Both the position numbers and the translations under genes were made by a program. 64,000 nt of DNA, from assembly GCA_030272585.1 (NCBI GenBank), contig BSYQ01000003.1:4216001-4280000 (forward strand). Direction: 5' to 3'. Below, piece by piece: positions 36,944-50,000 of this stretch (positions within the stretch are counted from its first letter, which is position 1; every line of letters starts with the position of its first letter). The stretch comes from Bryopsis sp. KO-2023 (lineage: Eukaryota; Chlorophyta; Ulvophyceae; Bryopsidales; Bryopsidaceae). Under the pieces are notes generated by a model. The model was not told where the DNA came from and searched no databases. It saw nothing but the letters and a program-made list of their open reading frames with translations.

Positions 36944-39218
36944 TTTGCAAAAGCTTTTTTGTTGTCGACACCATTTGCACTCGATCAAACACAACCAGCG
37001 TCAACTCAACACTTTCCTACATGCCTCCCAGTCTTTCAACCAATTCCACACAGATGAGAATTCACAGTTCTGAGCGACTGGCCAGGCTCTGTTTTGTCTA
37101 AAACATAACGGAATGACATATTGGGGTTTGTCGCCTTGTGCTGATACTGGTGGGAAGATACTTTTGGTTATTTCCATTCCACAGTGAATCAATAGCACGT
37201 TTGGGAGCCAAGGGGTTCAATACAGTGCAAATGCTTGTGAGGGTGGTGAAAAGAAAGAGGGGGCAGGAGATGCATACTGAGTCAGTATTACTCATCCCCA
37301 AGCATGGGTCACAGCCATTTGCAGCACTGCTGTGAATCTTGTTTCCTATTTCCAGTTCTTAACTGTGTGCCTACCATCCATGGCCACATGCCAACAACTC
37401 ATTCACAGAACACCGCTCCCAGAAGCAGGTCCTCACATGAATTTTTTTCTTGGGAGAGATACTTCCAAACAGACGCAACACTTTCCGATTTTTGAATTGC
37501 ACTTGCTCACAGACTACAACATAGATGATTCATGGCATACACTACAAGATCGACAAGTCTCACCCATCTGAATTGGTGCCGGAGTGATGGTAGTGTCCCT
37601 CCCTTGAATACTCTTCCCCCCCTACCAGTCCCGACCCCCCCCCCCCCTCCTAATGCGGGTGTCCAGTATTTCGAAAAGCTTCGCTCATGACCGTGTACAA
37701 TTTAAATTGCAAAGGAGCAGCGCATCCCAATGCCCTCCAGGTCGGTTGTTGACTTCTTCTCTATCTTGCCCCACATCATCCCAAATTTCCATTTTCTTTT
37801 TGTTTTTTGCCTTTTCCATCCCAGAAGATCTCCCCCTCTCGACATATCCAATTGCCCCCCCCCCTCCTCTTCTCTAGCTTAAAATAAAAAAGAATATAAG
37901 TTAAGGCGTCATTCCTTTTCTCTCTCTTGTGTTCAAAACCCTTCTTCTTTGCTTCTCGTCCCCCTCACGTTTTGCCCAGCTCATACGTAAAACAAAAAAT
38001 AAGTAGCCATACGAGCGGCAAAAATCAACCAAAGAAATTGGAAAAAAAACAAAGAAATAAAAAATAGAATCACTATTTGATCTCTTTCCTCTCTCTCTTT
38101 CGACACGTATTCAGGATGCTTTTTCTTGGTCCTTTTTTTCCTAGAAAAAAAATGAATGTAATTATGTCAACAGGGGGATATAAAAGAAAAACAGTCCTAA
38201 ATATTTCCTATCACAGAGTAAAATAAGAAAACACAGAACTGAGCTGTGAAAAAAAAGGGGGGGAGAGAGAATTGAGGATGAAACCAAGCATCTTCTTTTC
38301 TCACTGTTTTTTTCCCACTCAAATTAAAAGAAACAAAAAACAAACAAGCAGCAAGAATCCCTATTATTATAATAGAGCTACCACTCCCAAATATGAATAT
38401 GCATCGACACTCCATCCGTGTTTTTGTTTTTTTTCCCCCCACATTCTGAACAGACAAGCGAGAAAAGAAAAAAAAAATCCAAACCTACTACAGATTTTTG
38501 TTTGCCTTTGTTCATTCTCCTTTACCCACACCTCTACTAAATGACTAACAAAATAACCTGAATTGATTGTGATTGACACAGTCAATGATCTCTCTTTCTT
38601 TCTCCAATAAACTGCTTTTAAAAAAGACATGACAATTCCCCCTGTGCTCGCTGAACACCCACCCACAAATAAAACAAAAAAAAGAAAAATACGAAAAAAA
38701 GAAGAGAAAACACATCTGACGAAAAAGTTGGCAGTTGCGCATTTTTCATATTATTTCTTTTTGTGTTTTTTGTTTTTTGTTCCTTACAGTTGCTTGTTTT
38801 GCTTTCCTCTATCTTCTCAGCTTTACATAGATATATATATATATGCGCGTGTGAATATGTATATATATTTGTCTTCTTCCTCTCTCTTTCTGTTCCCCCT
38901 CTTTGTTTTTTTTTCAACTTTTCCCTCCCTCTTTCTCACTCTTTTTTCACTCACCATCCCACACCACGTCTCTTTCTTTTCTTGGTAACGTTGTTTAAAA
39001 AAAAAAAAAAGATGAAAAAATCCACCCCTAGCTCAAGACAAACTTGACTCAGATTTTAACCCCACTTTTTTTTTGTTTTTTTAGAATTTTCTTTTAAAAT
39101 GAACTCTTCTCTTTCTCTCTCTCTCTCCTTTTCTTCAGGACTTGGAAATTTGATGGAAAAAAAAAAACGAACACGAAAACTGAAACGAACCAGAAATAAA
39201 AAGAAAAGACGAGAAAGA
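36944..39218. other. Gene-free, low-complexity sequence
   Basis: From about 37600 to 39200 the plus strand is pyrimidine-rich with C runs (37634-37646), TA repeats (38829-38845) and a CT tract at about 39109-39128. The right end includes the 3' flank of the PP2C gene. I see no supported gene. Confidence 0.55.
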
Positions 39219-42200
39219 TCACTGATTGGCAGATGGACCCTCCGCTGAAGGTGATTTGATTCTCGACAGATCCAATGTTGTGTATGATTTCAACACCACC
39301 ACCATGGCAGTCATGTTGTCACAGCCCTCCCCGGTGCCCTCAGTATCGTCAGCCAAGCAATGGTCGCACATGGCTTGACAGATCACTTCCGGATCCATTC
39401 CTTGTTCAAGTCGAACCTTCACAAAATCGACAGACTGCAACACCACCACCACCAAGCCATCAGTTTCCATTATCTCTCTCAAACCCATAAAAGAAAAGCA
39501 GAAACCCACACTTTTTCGCATTGCAATAGAAACTCTTGCGTATAGCGCATGGGCAATTTGTCGGTTCTAAGTGAAGCGGTGTTTAGACTCTGTTTCGATC
39601 CCGAATCGAGCATTGTTGAATTCAGCTGAATGGCTTTGTTTCAATCATGAATCGATCATTGTTGAATTTAGCTGAATGACTTTGTTTCAATCATGAATCG
39701 ATCATTGTTGAATTTAGCACCTCTTGATGGTCGAGCACATCCCATATGCCATCGCAAGCCAAAACTAGAAAGTCGTCGCCCTTCTGAAGCTTGATGTCTA
39801 CGACATCCGGCATTCCGGTCACCATTTGCTCCTCAGGGGGCAAATCCTTCGATCGCTTGTACTCCATGTCGCCCAGAGCTCGAGAGAGATTCAGACTGCC
39901 GTTGACTCGGCCATCAGTCACGAAACCCCCTGCCTGCAATTCATGGCAAAACGAAAACTCCGCCGTTCATATCCAGAATGCCTTTCCTTTCTCAGCATCC
40001 GAGAGAGTATGCCAGACATGCGATGGAAAACCTTAACACAAGAATCGACCCCAACTCACCTTTCGGATTCTCGACTCTTCGCTTGGGTCGGTTGGCTTAT
40101 GGTCGAAACTCATGGGGATAGCCTTGCCATTGCGGCTCAACACACATCTGCAAATAAATAAATAAATAAAATGATGAATCGAGGCCGGTTTTGGCAAAAA
40201 CACACGACAAAATGACTTCCCCCCCTCCCCCCCGACTTCCATCGACCCCAAACCCACCTGGAGTCTCCAGCATTGGCTACATATAAATGATTGCCTCGCA
40301 TGAGGGCCACCACGGCAGTGCATCCAGCCAACGGCCCACTGAAGTCTGCTCTCCCCATGTCCTTGTCTTCCGCATCCTTTGGAGACTCGCCCTCGCTGGC
40401 TTCTCCGGATCCCTCCCCGTTTTCGTTCGCATTGGGCCGAACGCCGGTGGCGCTGTCTTCGTTTTCAGGAAGCAGGGACTCTTGCTCTCCTCTGAGGGCC
40501 TTCTGGAAACAGGGGATGGGAAAAATTAGGGAGAGCAGACGACAGCACATCGAGGAGGGAAAACTGGACGGGTCAGAAGTGGCTTTCGTTTCGTGGCGAA
40601 CCTTAAAACCCTTTGAAAAAGAAAACCACAGGCAAGAAGAAAAAAAAAATCATCATCCCGTGGATATTTAATATATTTGTAATTCTGACCATCCTAGAAT
40701 TTTCTTTTGGATAGGGGAGTAGAAAACCTAACGTTGGGTTTTTCTTAACTTTTTTTCGGGGGCAAGGGGTTGATTATACGTAGGTTTTTGACATGGGCTC
40801 TAAATCCTAATTGGAAATTAGGATACTCACTTTGGGTGAGCCATTGGCTGCCTGCGCGCCAGAAGTTTCGGCATCCCCCTTTCGCCTTTTGTTGGTTTGG
40901 ACTACATCTGTTTCTTCATTGGTTCCTTCCACTTCTGTACCCTCAGTGGCCCCCTCCTTTAGGTAAAAAATCTCGTAACATTCATTTCTGCATTAGCTTC
41001 TTTTCGTGTGTGTGTGCGTGTGTGGGGCGAGTGTGTGTATGGGTGTGTGCGTGGGTGTGTTTTTTGGGGGGGGAGGGGGGGAGAAAGAGGGGGTTGTAAC
41101 TTTTCTGGCCTCCACTGATGAGAAAAATCGAGAAATAGCGTTGTCAATTTAACCACTAAATTGATGCAATAAATCGTCGGGACCATGGCATTCAGGCCAT
41201 TTTCAAACGCAAACACACTCACCGTTTCTGTCGCCCCTTCACCCCTATCCTCCTCATCATCGTCATCTTCTAGCACATGCTGGACTTCGATCGGAAAAGA
41301 TTGCAAATCAGAGTTAGCAACAAATCGTGACCCTCCTCCGACTCGCACACCGGACAGCGGCGACGCCAGCAGCGCTTCTCTCAAGAAATCAGGGAATTCC
41401 TCCAAGTCTGACATCCTGATCCGACACCACAAAAACAAATCCTTCAGGGTTTTTTTTTCCGATTTTCCTCAGCATCCCAACCATGTCAATCTCATTCTTG
41501 ATGAAACAGCATCGAAACCCTCATGTGGATGGATTTGAAATTGATCCCTACTCAATCTCCTCGGCATCATCTTTGTTGTCAGCCGCCAACTCTACGAGTT
41601 CTTCCTGGCTTTCCTCCAGCAGCATCAACTCATCCAGACCCAAAAATGTTCGCTTCAGAGCATTGGTCATGTCGCTTTTTTTAAACAGCTCTGACTTTTG
41701 AAGCTCTTCAGTCTGACATAGCCCACACACCATCGTCACGTTTCATGCAAGTTCGATGGAAGAATACACTGGCCTCCCAGCATGAGATTCCTTGAAACCC
41801 TCAAAAAGGGAGCATTCTTGTATCATTTTTTGTCTTCCAAGTTAAAGAGTGAATGAGTTGGGGGGGGGGGGGGGGGAAGGGGGAGATCTCTTACAAAATG
41901 CAGAGCAACGAATTTCGCCACTTCTTTCCCTCCATGGCCGTCGAAAACCCCGAAGACATTGGTGTGCTTTGGAAGGCCAACAGCAGCCACATGAGCATCT
42001 TCCTAAGATAGGGAAAAAAAAACAGAAGCGAATGTAGCAAACCGAATTGATAAAGCGCCCACGCACAAAAAAAACTCCCAAAAACGATTCAATCAGCGAT
42101 TTCATCTGTTCCGGTTCCTGTATTTGACTCGAAGCTTTGACAAATTCAGTGACCAGGAATTTAGAAAAGAACGATCATGGAGAAAAAAGACAGTGAGAAA

Positions 42201-42898
42201 AGGCACATGCAGGTGCCAGTGCATCCACATCACCAGCAACAGAAATGAAGGAATTTTCATCGACAAATCTGCCTCAAATTTCAGTCAGATTCGGTTTTTT
42301 CAAGCCATCCATTTGAAAACACAGCAGTGGTTGGGCCATGGCCAGAGCATTACCATCTCAGTTCGCCATCCTTGCATGGCAGCAACACTGTACTTTATGT
42401 CATTGCTCTCGCCACTTTCCACTTCCTTTCAAAACAGAAAAAAAAAATTGTTTTCTGATCACGTTCAGCCCAGGAGAACGAATTCTGTTCCATCTTTTTA
42501 GCCTCCGCTGATTTTCGTCGTTCGTTTCCAGGACTGGGACGGAGCAAGGTCGACTCTGACAATAGCCAGAAATAGCTAGGTTTCCGTAAAAGCGGGATTT
42601 GTTTCGATCGTTAGCCAAAGCCGAGGCTCGATCGGGGAGTTGTGGATGAAGCTGTGTTTCTTGGAGCGGGAGGTTGACGGCTAAAACCGGTTCCGTGGTG
42701 AGTTCGAAAAAGAACACGCTTTGATTTTCTCGTGCACAGGATTGCGAAGAGGGGCGCCAGGACGTTTCGTAGATTCGACACCATCACCCAGGTTCGACAA
42801 ACAGACACAAGGCGCACGACAGCTTTTTTTTTCAACTCCAAAAGCAAAAATCATCGACCGACCTTATCTTTGATCGGTTGCGTGAGATACGCCCCCAT
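39219..42898 (-). CDS. PPM1G: PPM1G-type PP2C protein phosphatase with acidic insert
   Basis: This is a metal-dependent Ser/Thr phosphatase; in animals PPM1G is nuclear and linked to splicing and histone exchange. Ten exons: 42898-42863, 42425-42354, 42002-41895, 41712-41552, 41415-41223, 40956-40831, 40502-40258, 40147-40060, 39933-39721, 39434-39219. All are in phase, 485 residues. The N-terminus [12 protein letters not shown] is typical. PP2C motifs follow in order: [26 protein letters not shown] (metal-binding Asp), [70 protein letters not shown]. As in animal PPM1G, an acidic, disordered insert (about residues 125-285, [12 protein letters not shown] and similar) splits the catalytic domain before GCTAVV. 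The 12-codon first exon is held by its match to the family N-terminus. Confidence 0.95.
39587..39718. repeat. 46-bp minisatellite (nearly three copies) at a PPM1G splice donor
   Basis: Copies at 39587-39632, 39633-39678 and 39679-39718 (last copy truncated at 40 bp). The first copy is more diverged. On the gene strand the array begins at the third intron base, right after the donor GT of the exon 39933-39721. Confidence 0.9.
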
Positions 42899-44039
42899 TT
42901 CGCGTCAGCGCGGTGCGAAGCAACGTTGTGTTTTTTTTTGCCCTCGAGTGCTCTGTTTTCTTTTTCTATTTTTCCCCCTTCGCTCAAGGCTTGGTGGAAG
43001 GAAAGAAAGCAGTTCAACCGTTTTTGGTCGGACGGTGAGAGCAAACGGGACACGAAATTTTAACGCGAGCTCCATGACCGACATGGCGGCATCGACCGAA
43101 TCACGCAGCCGTCCCGTCAGGTCCAGCGAAGCGCGGATCCGCTGTCCAGATTCTCTTCGACATCCGTCCAAATGCTTACATCTCGACGGAAATGAAAATA
43201 GGGGCTGATTTTAGGACAGATCTGTTCGCACCACACAGCATGAGCTGCAGAAAAAGCTTTATCACTTGACAGACGCGCGCGTTCCTGTATGAATGGAGTT
43301 CAAATTGATTCATCTGCTTTCCCAGATTTCGACCAGAGAGTGAGTTTTATTGGGGAAAACCAGAATGGACAAATCGAGGCTCGACATGGAAATGGAAACT
43401 TTACTCAAAACTTGAGGAGAAGCAAAAAAAAACACACCCCCCTCAAGCGCTTTTTTCCTTTTTTCGAATCAATGCCACCTCTTTTCTTCTCCCTACTTTC
43501 TCCTCTCTTATGTCTTTATGTCTCTCCTGCCCAGATGCGAACATCCCCCCCCACCCCACACTTGCTCAAACTGATCTATCTCTCGCAAAACAAAGCAAAA
43601 CAAAATAGCAATAATGCTTCTCTCTTTCAACCCCCCAAAAGAAACCAAAAAAAGAATCATTTCCACCCCCCCCCCTCCTCCTCCCCTCATCTCAGCCCTT
43701 CCTCTGCTCAGTGCCAGCTCAATTACTCCGAAATTTTCCAACTGTCACTGCTATAAATTGGTCAAGACAGAGGAGGAATCAATCTATGGATTTATCACAG
43801 AGCTTTTCCTTTTTTTTGTTGTCGAAATGAACCCCCAAAACCTCACCATCGAGACTCTAAAAACACGGGATGAGAGATTTTTTTTTTCTTTTTCCTTTAA
43901 ACCTTGCTTCAATTCTACATCACTGGATCAGCTCTGTTCGATTTTTTTTTTCAGATTCCCATTCCCTCCCTTCATCAGAATCCAGTATTGCACCAAAATT
44001 ACATAATTTTTTTTTTCCAACTTTTATAAAACACCCTCT
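42899..44039. other. Gene-free: PPM1G upstream region and RBR 3' flank
   Basis: The left part must hold the PPM1G promoter. The right part is the 3' flank of the RBR gene. C-rich runs lie near 43540-43560 and 43660-43680. No supported coding exon on either strand. Confidence 0.5.
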
Positions 44040-47000
44040 TCACGACATGGCAGTGGTGGTGCCACCCTGACCTGGGTTGAGAAAAAACAGCATGAAAAAC
44101 CAGTCTCCAGCAATAAAACGGAAAGCTGGAATACGTACACTCACCCAGGTCTTTTCTTGTTCTTTCCATTGCCCCAAAAGTCGAACAAATTTGGTCAACC
44201 AGGTGGAAAATTCAGCAGAAAAATCTCTCAAAAATGCTTTATATTTCTGCGTTCAAACCAAACCAGCAGGAACCCCCTCCAAAAAAAAGGGACCAGCAAG
44301 ATAGACGCCAGACTTTTGAGTGAAAACCAAAAAGCACTCCCTCGGAACAGCTCCTGTCACTTTGCAGCAGACCGGGTGGATGAATCGATTTCCAGCTCTT
44401 GGCAGTGCGCAATCAGACAGGAAGTGTTTTGACACTCACCCCGCCTCTGGATTATCATTTCCTCCCAAGCCTCGATGAAATTGTTCCTCTTCCGAGCATA
44501 ATATTCTGAACTGCTCGCCAGGGCACCCACGTTCACATCCTCGAATTTCGGCAGTGCAGCAGCGTCCCCACTCTCATCACTGCCATTCTCCGTAGAGACA
44601 TGGAGCACCTGAAAAGAACGAACCCCCCAAAATTAAATTAAATTAACCAAACAAACAAGCAAAAATGCTCTTCCTTTTTCCCCTGAAATAAACCCCCCCG
44701 AGAATTGAAGAGAGATGACAGATTTTTCTCAACTAATAAAAAACCGAAAAAACAGTTTTTTATTTGTTTACACCCTGTTTTTTTAATTGAAGTTTTTCCC
44801 TCCATATTTGGTTGCTGTGACTTGCTTCCCCCACCAACCTGGGCAAAAATAGTGTACAGTTCGCTGGCATTCTCGAGCTCGCCGATGTTGTACTCCACCA
44901 TGTGATTGACAGGGAGAGCAGAATTGAAAAAGCGGTCCAATCTGTATGACCAGATGGTGCGTTCGCAGGACAGCAGGACCTTGTTCAGTTGAATGTAGCA
45001 TTCCGACTGCAATTCCATTTCCCTCTTCTTCAGCTCCTGTGCTCATACAGCAAACCAAAACAAAACGTCAGAAAACAAGGGAAAATTCATTCCAACCCCA
45101 CATGTGACTTAATCCCCCCCCCCCAAAAAAAAAAGAAATCCTCAGCAAAGCCAAAAGGGAAAAAGCAGTTGGGGCTGCAACATTTGCAATTACTGGTAGG
45201 TTTCTTTTTCAAAAGCACCTCGAGAACACCCAGAGCTTTGCCGATTTTCCTTCCTTGTTCAACGACGGCTTCATAGCGTGCATAGTCTTCGTCCATACTG
45301 GCCCTCATAACCTCCTCATCGCCGCTGGATGAACTGCTGCCAGCCCCGCCAACTGCTTCCTTCTGCAACAAGATTTTCCACAACAAAAAACCATGTCTTA
45401 TTGATTCACTTGAGAGAAAAATGCTTTCTGTGTGCTTTCAACCACCATCAATGGACCCCTCTCCACAGGTCGAAAGACAGTCTCCTGTACCTGAAGCGTG
45501 CGACTGACATGGAACTTCCTCCGCCATTCTAGGTCCCTTTGCTGCCCCTGCAATCGCTGCTCCAGTTGGCCTTCTCTTTCCCTCAGTCGGGCCATTCTTT
45601 CAATGACGGCCTCTCGGCGTTCACGCAAATACGCTCCAAACTCAGCTTGCCACCTGGGGGGAGGATCCACATGGTACTCGAACTGGGTCCTCATCTCCCT
45701 TTCCCTTTGGAGCCATTCGTTGATGAAATTTTCCTTGTCTGTGTACTTTGATTTCTCCCCATGCTGATATTGAAAACAAAAAGGGCAAAAAAAGTCAGCA
45801 ATACATAGTCGTCTGTCTGGGAGGATTCGAAAAAAATAATAACAATAAAAAAGTATATGTATATGACATCTCCCTACAGATCAAACCATAATCTTCCTAC
45901 CAAAAGGATTCCACATAAACAACATTTGCTCCTCCACCTCCACTAAAAAGGGAAAAAAAAACAGCGCTGACGGCACATTTTCAATTCTCACCCTGTACAG
46001 AAACGATTGATACTGTTTTTCGGCATCATCTCTTGTGGGCATCGCCGTTCCTTCGCCAGGGCAGTGCTCCAAGTGCTGATATCCCCCTGAGCTGCTCCAG
46101 TCAGCACGGCATTTCCAGCAAAAATGGTGCCGACATCGAGGACATGTCACATGATCGCAACCCCACATCTTCTCACACAAACAGAAGCACCGGGGGCAAT
46201 CCTTGATATACCTGTTCCCACAGAAAAAGCCACCCATGTTTTCTCAAACTTCCATAACTTTTTTCAATGAAAATCATGCACTGGAAAAAATTGTGTGGCC
46301 GAGATCCCAAATGCAACATGACGACTGATTCCAGGAAGATTTGTACATGTGGAAATGCCAATAGCACGAATTTGGACATGCACCACCATCCAAGTAAACA
46401 TACCTAGCTATATAGTGTTGCTCTTCGCCGGATTCGTTCGATCCTACGTCTTGCACTGTTGTGGTGCTGTCTCCAGTGTTGGAGTTGGATTCTGGGCTCG
46501 CGGCTGGCCCCCCTGCATCCAACTCACCTGGCCTATTTCCTTGCTCATCTTTCGTGGCATTATTAGCAGGCGGAACATTATTCTTTCGAGCATCCATCTG
46601 CTGTCCTCCGAGATTCAAGCCTGCAAATAACCAACACCATATCAAAACCAACCACCTTCCAAATCAGTTTTTGAAAAAGCGGACGGGAGTGAATATACAC
46701 ATATACATACATGCACCAGCCTGTAACACGTTTCTGTGAACTGGCTGCACTCGGCCTTTTGGCCGTGCGCAAAAAAACTTTAATTCGATCAAAATGCACT
46801 CCACGGTTGCCCACCTTGCAGCCTTCCTCTCTCATGCATACAATCTTCAGATATGGATTCTGGCTGTCTGGCGACTCCCCCAGCCAAGCCCAAAACCTCG
46901 GGACCAAGCTCATCCTTTCCCTCTCCGGCATCCTCCCCTTCTGCATTCCCTGGGTCAAGATGCAGGACGATCTGGTTGCAAAACGGACTGGCATCTGTCG

Positions 47001-50000
47001 GCGATGGTCCCATTTCAGTCCCCTCAGCTCCCATCGAATCCGACCTACCGTCGATTTCCCTCTCTGACCCGTTCGAGATGTCCAAAAGCTCAGGACACTC
47101 CAAACTCAAGCCCTCACCAGAATTCATGGTGTCGCCATCCATTGTAGAGGGTCCGCACCCAGTGGTGGTGGTGGCATCGCTTTCGATTGGAATCTGTTGA
47201 ACCACCACCCCCTCCTCCTCCTCCTCCTCCTCCTCACCCATTGCAGGCTTGGCGTCATTCATTGTCGCACCACTCCCACGACTCTTCCCACCCCTCCTCT
47301 CTGAGCAAGGCGACGGCATCACTGTCAGCCCCAATCGATCACCTGCAGTTTTCCTCTGCAGCTCTAGGACGGTCGCCTCCCGAGGCAGAGAAGCTGTCCG
47401 CTGGATATTTCCAAACCGCTTGGACGGGCGCTCCATCACGTTGCGAACAGAACCCCCACAATTGGACGCACAGCCACCACTCTTGGCTCCCCGAGCAGCG
47501 ATATCTCTGCACAAGGTACCCCAGATCGGGATCTCAGGTTCGCTTGCCACCCGTTGAGCCCGGGTTGGTTCTCCTTGTTCATCATCCGAGCCAGAGAAGA
47601 GTTCGCCCATGGGAGTCTGTTTTCCATCTGTGTTGCGCTCGTTTCTGAGCAACTTCTTGGCCTTGCTGTTCGGAGAGGTAGCCCTGGACGTCCCAGGAGT
47701 TCTAAAGCTGCGTTTTCCCACCACCCGGATTGCATCCAGCGTTCCTGGATCCACGCTCTGCCTGTCGACAGTCCTATTCCCATTTCCACCATGTCGCATT
47801 CCAGGGGTACGCGCTTTCCTGCGCCATCCCCCCAGAATCGATGGCCCATCCCTGGTCGCCTCTTTTCGGGCTTCATTCGACTTTCCCCTTGCAGGGTTAC
47901 CAAACAACCCTCCCCCCAGGGTCCAACCGCTCGCCATCATCTTATCCTTTGGTGTCTCAGGGTCAGCTGGATCTTCCTGAGGTTCTTTACCCATGTTTGC
48001 ATCCCTGGCGTCAATATCGCTGGCCATCTCCACATCAGCCCCCCCAGAATTGTTCTGCTGAGTTTCATCCCCCTGCAGCTCCTCATTGAAACTGCAGTTC
48101 AGCAGGTATCCAACCGGTCCTTTCACTCTGAGCAAATCGCTGGCAGCTGCAGCCCTCATGATCCTGTGCCGAAGGCTTCCCATTATCCCAGCTCTTTTGA
48201 CATCTGCTCGTGGCTTTTCCCTACCCTCCACAGGGGTCGAGGCTTCGACTGGATCCAACCCCTTCTTTTCCTCAGCATCGGGCGAAACAGGGTCCTTTCC
48301 ATTTCCAACATCAGCTTCCCCAGCCGACGTTTTGGTAGCAGGCGTCGGCACGTCAGTTGATCGTCTTTTGACTTGACCGTGTTCTATTCGTCGAGACCTT
48401 CGACGGTTTATCCGGTGTCTATAAAAATCTAGTGCAAAATCTAGTCCTTCCCTGTGAGCTCCAGGATCAGGAACCAGCGCATGGGGTGGGGGAGCCAGCG
48501 CAAGGGGTTGAGGCTGGGTTTGTGGTTGGGGTTGGTCATCATTTGCAGGTGGGCCTTCCATCTGTTCGGCTCCGCCTGCCCCTTCTTGGCGAGGTGCAGG
48601 AGCTTGCCTGTCGCCACCTGCAGCCTCAGCTCTGGGAGCGTCCGGCCTTCTGACGTTTATGTTTGCAAGCTCTGTCCTTATTTCACGAAGCTCCCATCGT
48701 GTCGTTGCGATGTCCTGCAATAGAGTGTACCTTGTAATCGGCAGATTCGAGCACGTGCCACTACACCCTCAATCGTATTTAGTGTGTTTCCTTTAGTAGT
48801 GTTATCCCAGCAATAGTTGCAGGCCACACTAATTCACGGAAAACCAAAACATTCACAAGTAGTGTGCAGATTTCGGAACTAGTGTCGTCCACACTATTTT
48901 CTCTTTTTCTGAAATTTCTGCCGTTTACGGAAATATTGCAGGATACACAAAATACGATCAAGAGTGTACTTTTCAAAACAGTATCGAATCGGGTATTTTT
49001 GCTGTGATGGGACTTTTTTTGGTTGCTTACATTTTGCAGCTCTCTTGTGTGTTCCTCGATCCCCGCCTCCATTCTCAGCCAACAAGTGATATCTTCACAA
49101 GATGCAGGCCAGTGCTCATCAGATCCACACAGCAGGCAGAATCGATGTCCACACCCACACTAGGGATAACAAGCTTCCATGAGCCAAACGTTTGGAACAC
49201 ATATGATCTGGAAATAGGATTTGTGAGCTTGTTACGACCATAACATGGGAAAACATGAACGGCGAGTACTCTGTTTTTGTTTTTTTCCTTCTAAATTTCA
49301 AGTGGATGAGATTTCCTGCCACACGGGAAAGAAATTTATTCCTATTTCTTATTGAGATCCATGACTTCGCTTACTTCCAGCGTCAAGCAGACATTCGGGC
49401 CAAGCTTCACCGAGGAGAACCTGACGACATTCGTGCAACCCTCCTTTGTGCAATGGCGTTCGTTTCTGGCCAAGGTATTGCGCCGAACCTGAGCACCACA
49501 CCCCTCCATCTTAAAATCCCCACCCTCCTTTGACCAAAATCCTCACCAATCCACCCAAGCGAAACATATTCTTTGCAGGCTGTGCACAATAATCGAGCGA
49601 TCGGACACACTCATATCTTCAACTTGTTAAGAAACTTGTTTAACGTCCAAAGAGCATCACAAAATGGAAGACATTTTTTTTAAATCGGTAAGGAAAATCC
49701 ACATGTCCTACATGTAAAATAATGTAATGAAATATATTGTAATAGGTAAAAACCCAATGTGTTGTGAAACAACTGTATTGCTGCGGGTTGGTCGAGCACC
49801 TGTTTGTACGTTTCGTAGTATTTGGAGGACATCAGAGTGGCCACCATGTCTTCAGAAAGAAAGCCAGGGGTTTTTTCCTTGTGGGCGATGCACCACGGGC
49901 AGGTGACGCTGCCGTTGAATCGCTCCTGACTCATACCTGCCATCTAATCAATCGAAAAAAAAATCCTTTTCATTTTTTCTTCTTCTTCTTCTTTTTCTTT

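Noticed and set aside
46740-46775. CTCGGCCTTTTGG string resembling the 5' end of U2 snRNA
   Set aside because: It is a short local hairpin inside an RBR intron, and the following U2 sequence (branch-recognition and Sm-site regions) is absent.
47200-47250. CTC/GAG trinucleotide run as a separate microsatellite
   Set aside because: It lies inside the RBR 1.9-kb exon and encodes the poly-Glu tract, so it is described with that gene.
48731-48960. Possible 9-bp target duplication (AGAGTGTAC at 48722 and 48961) bounding a transposon
   Set aside because: The sequence just inside these repeats does not form matching inverted ends; the inverted arms lie elsewhere.
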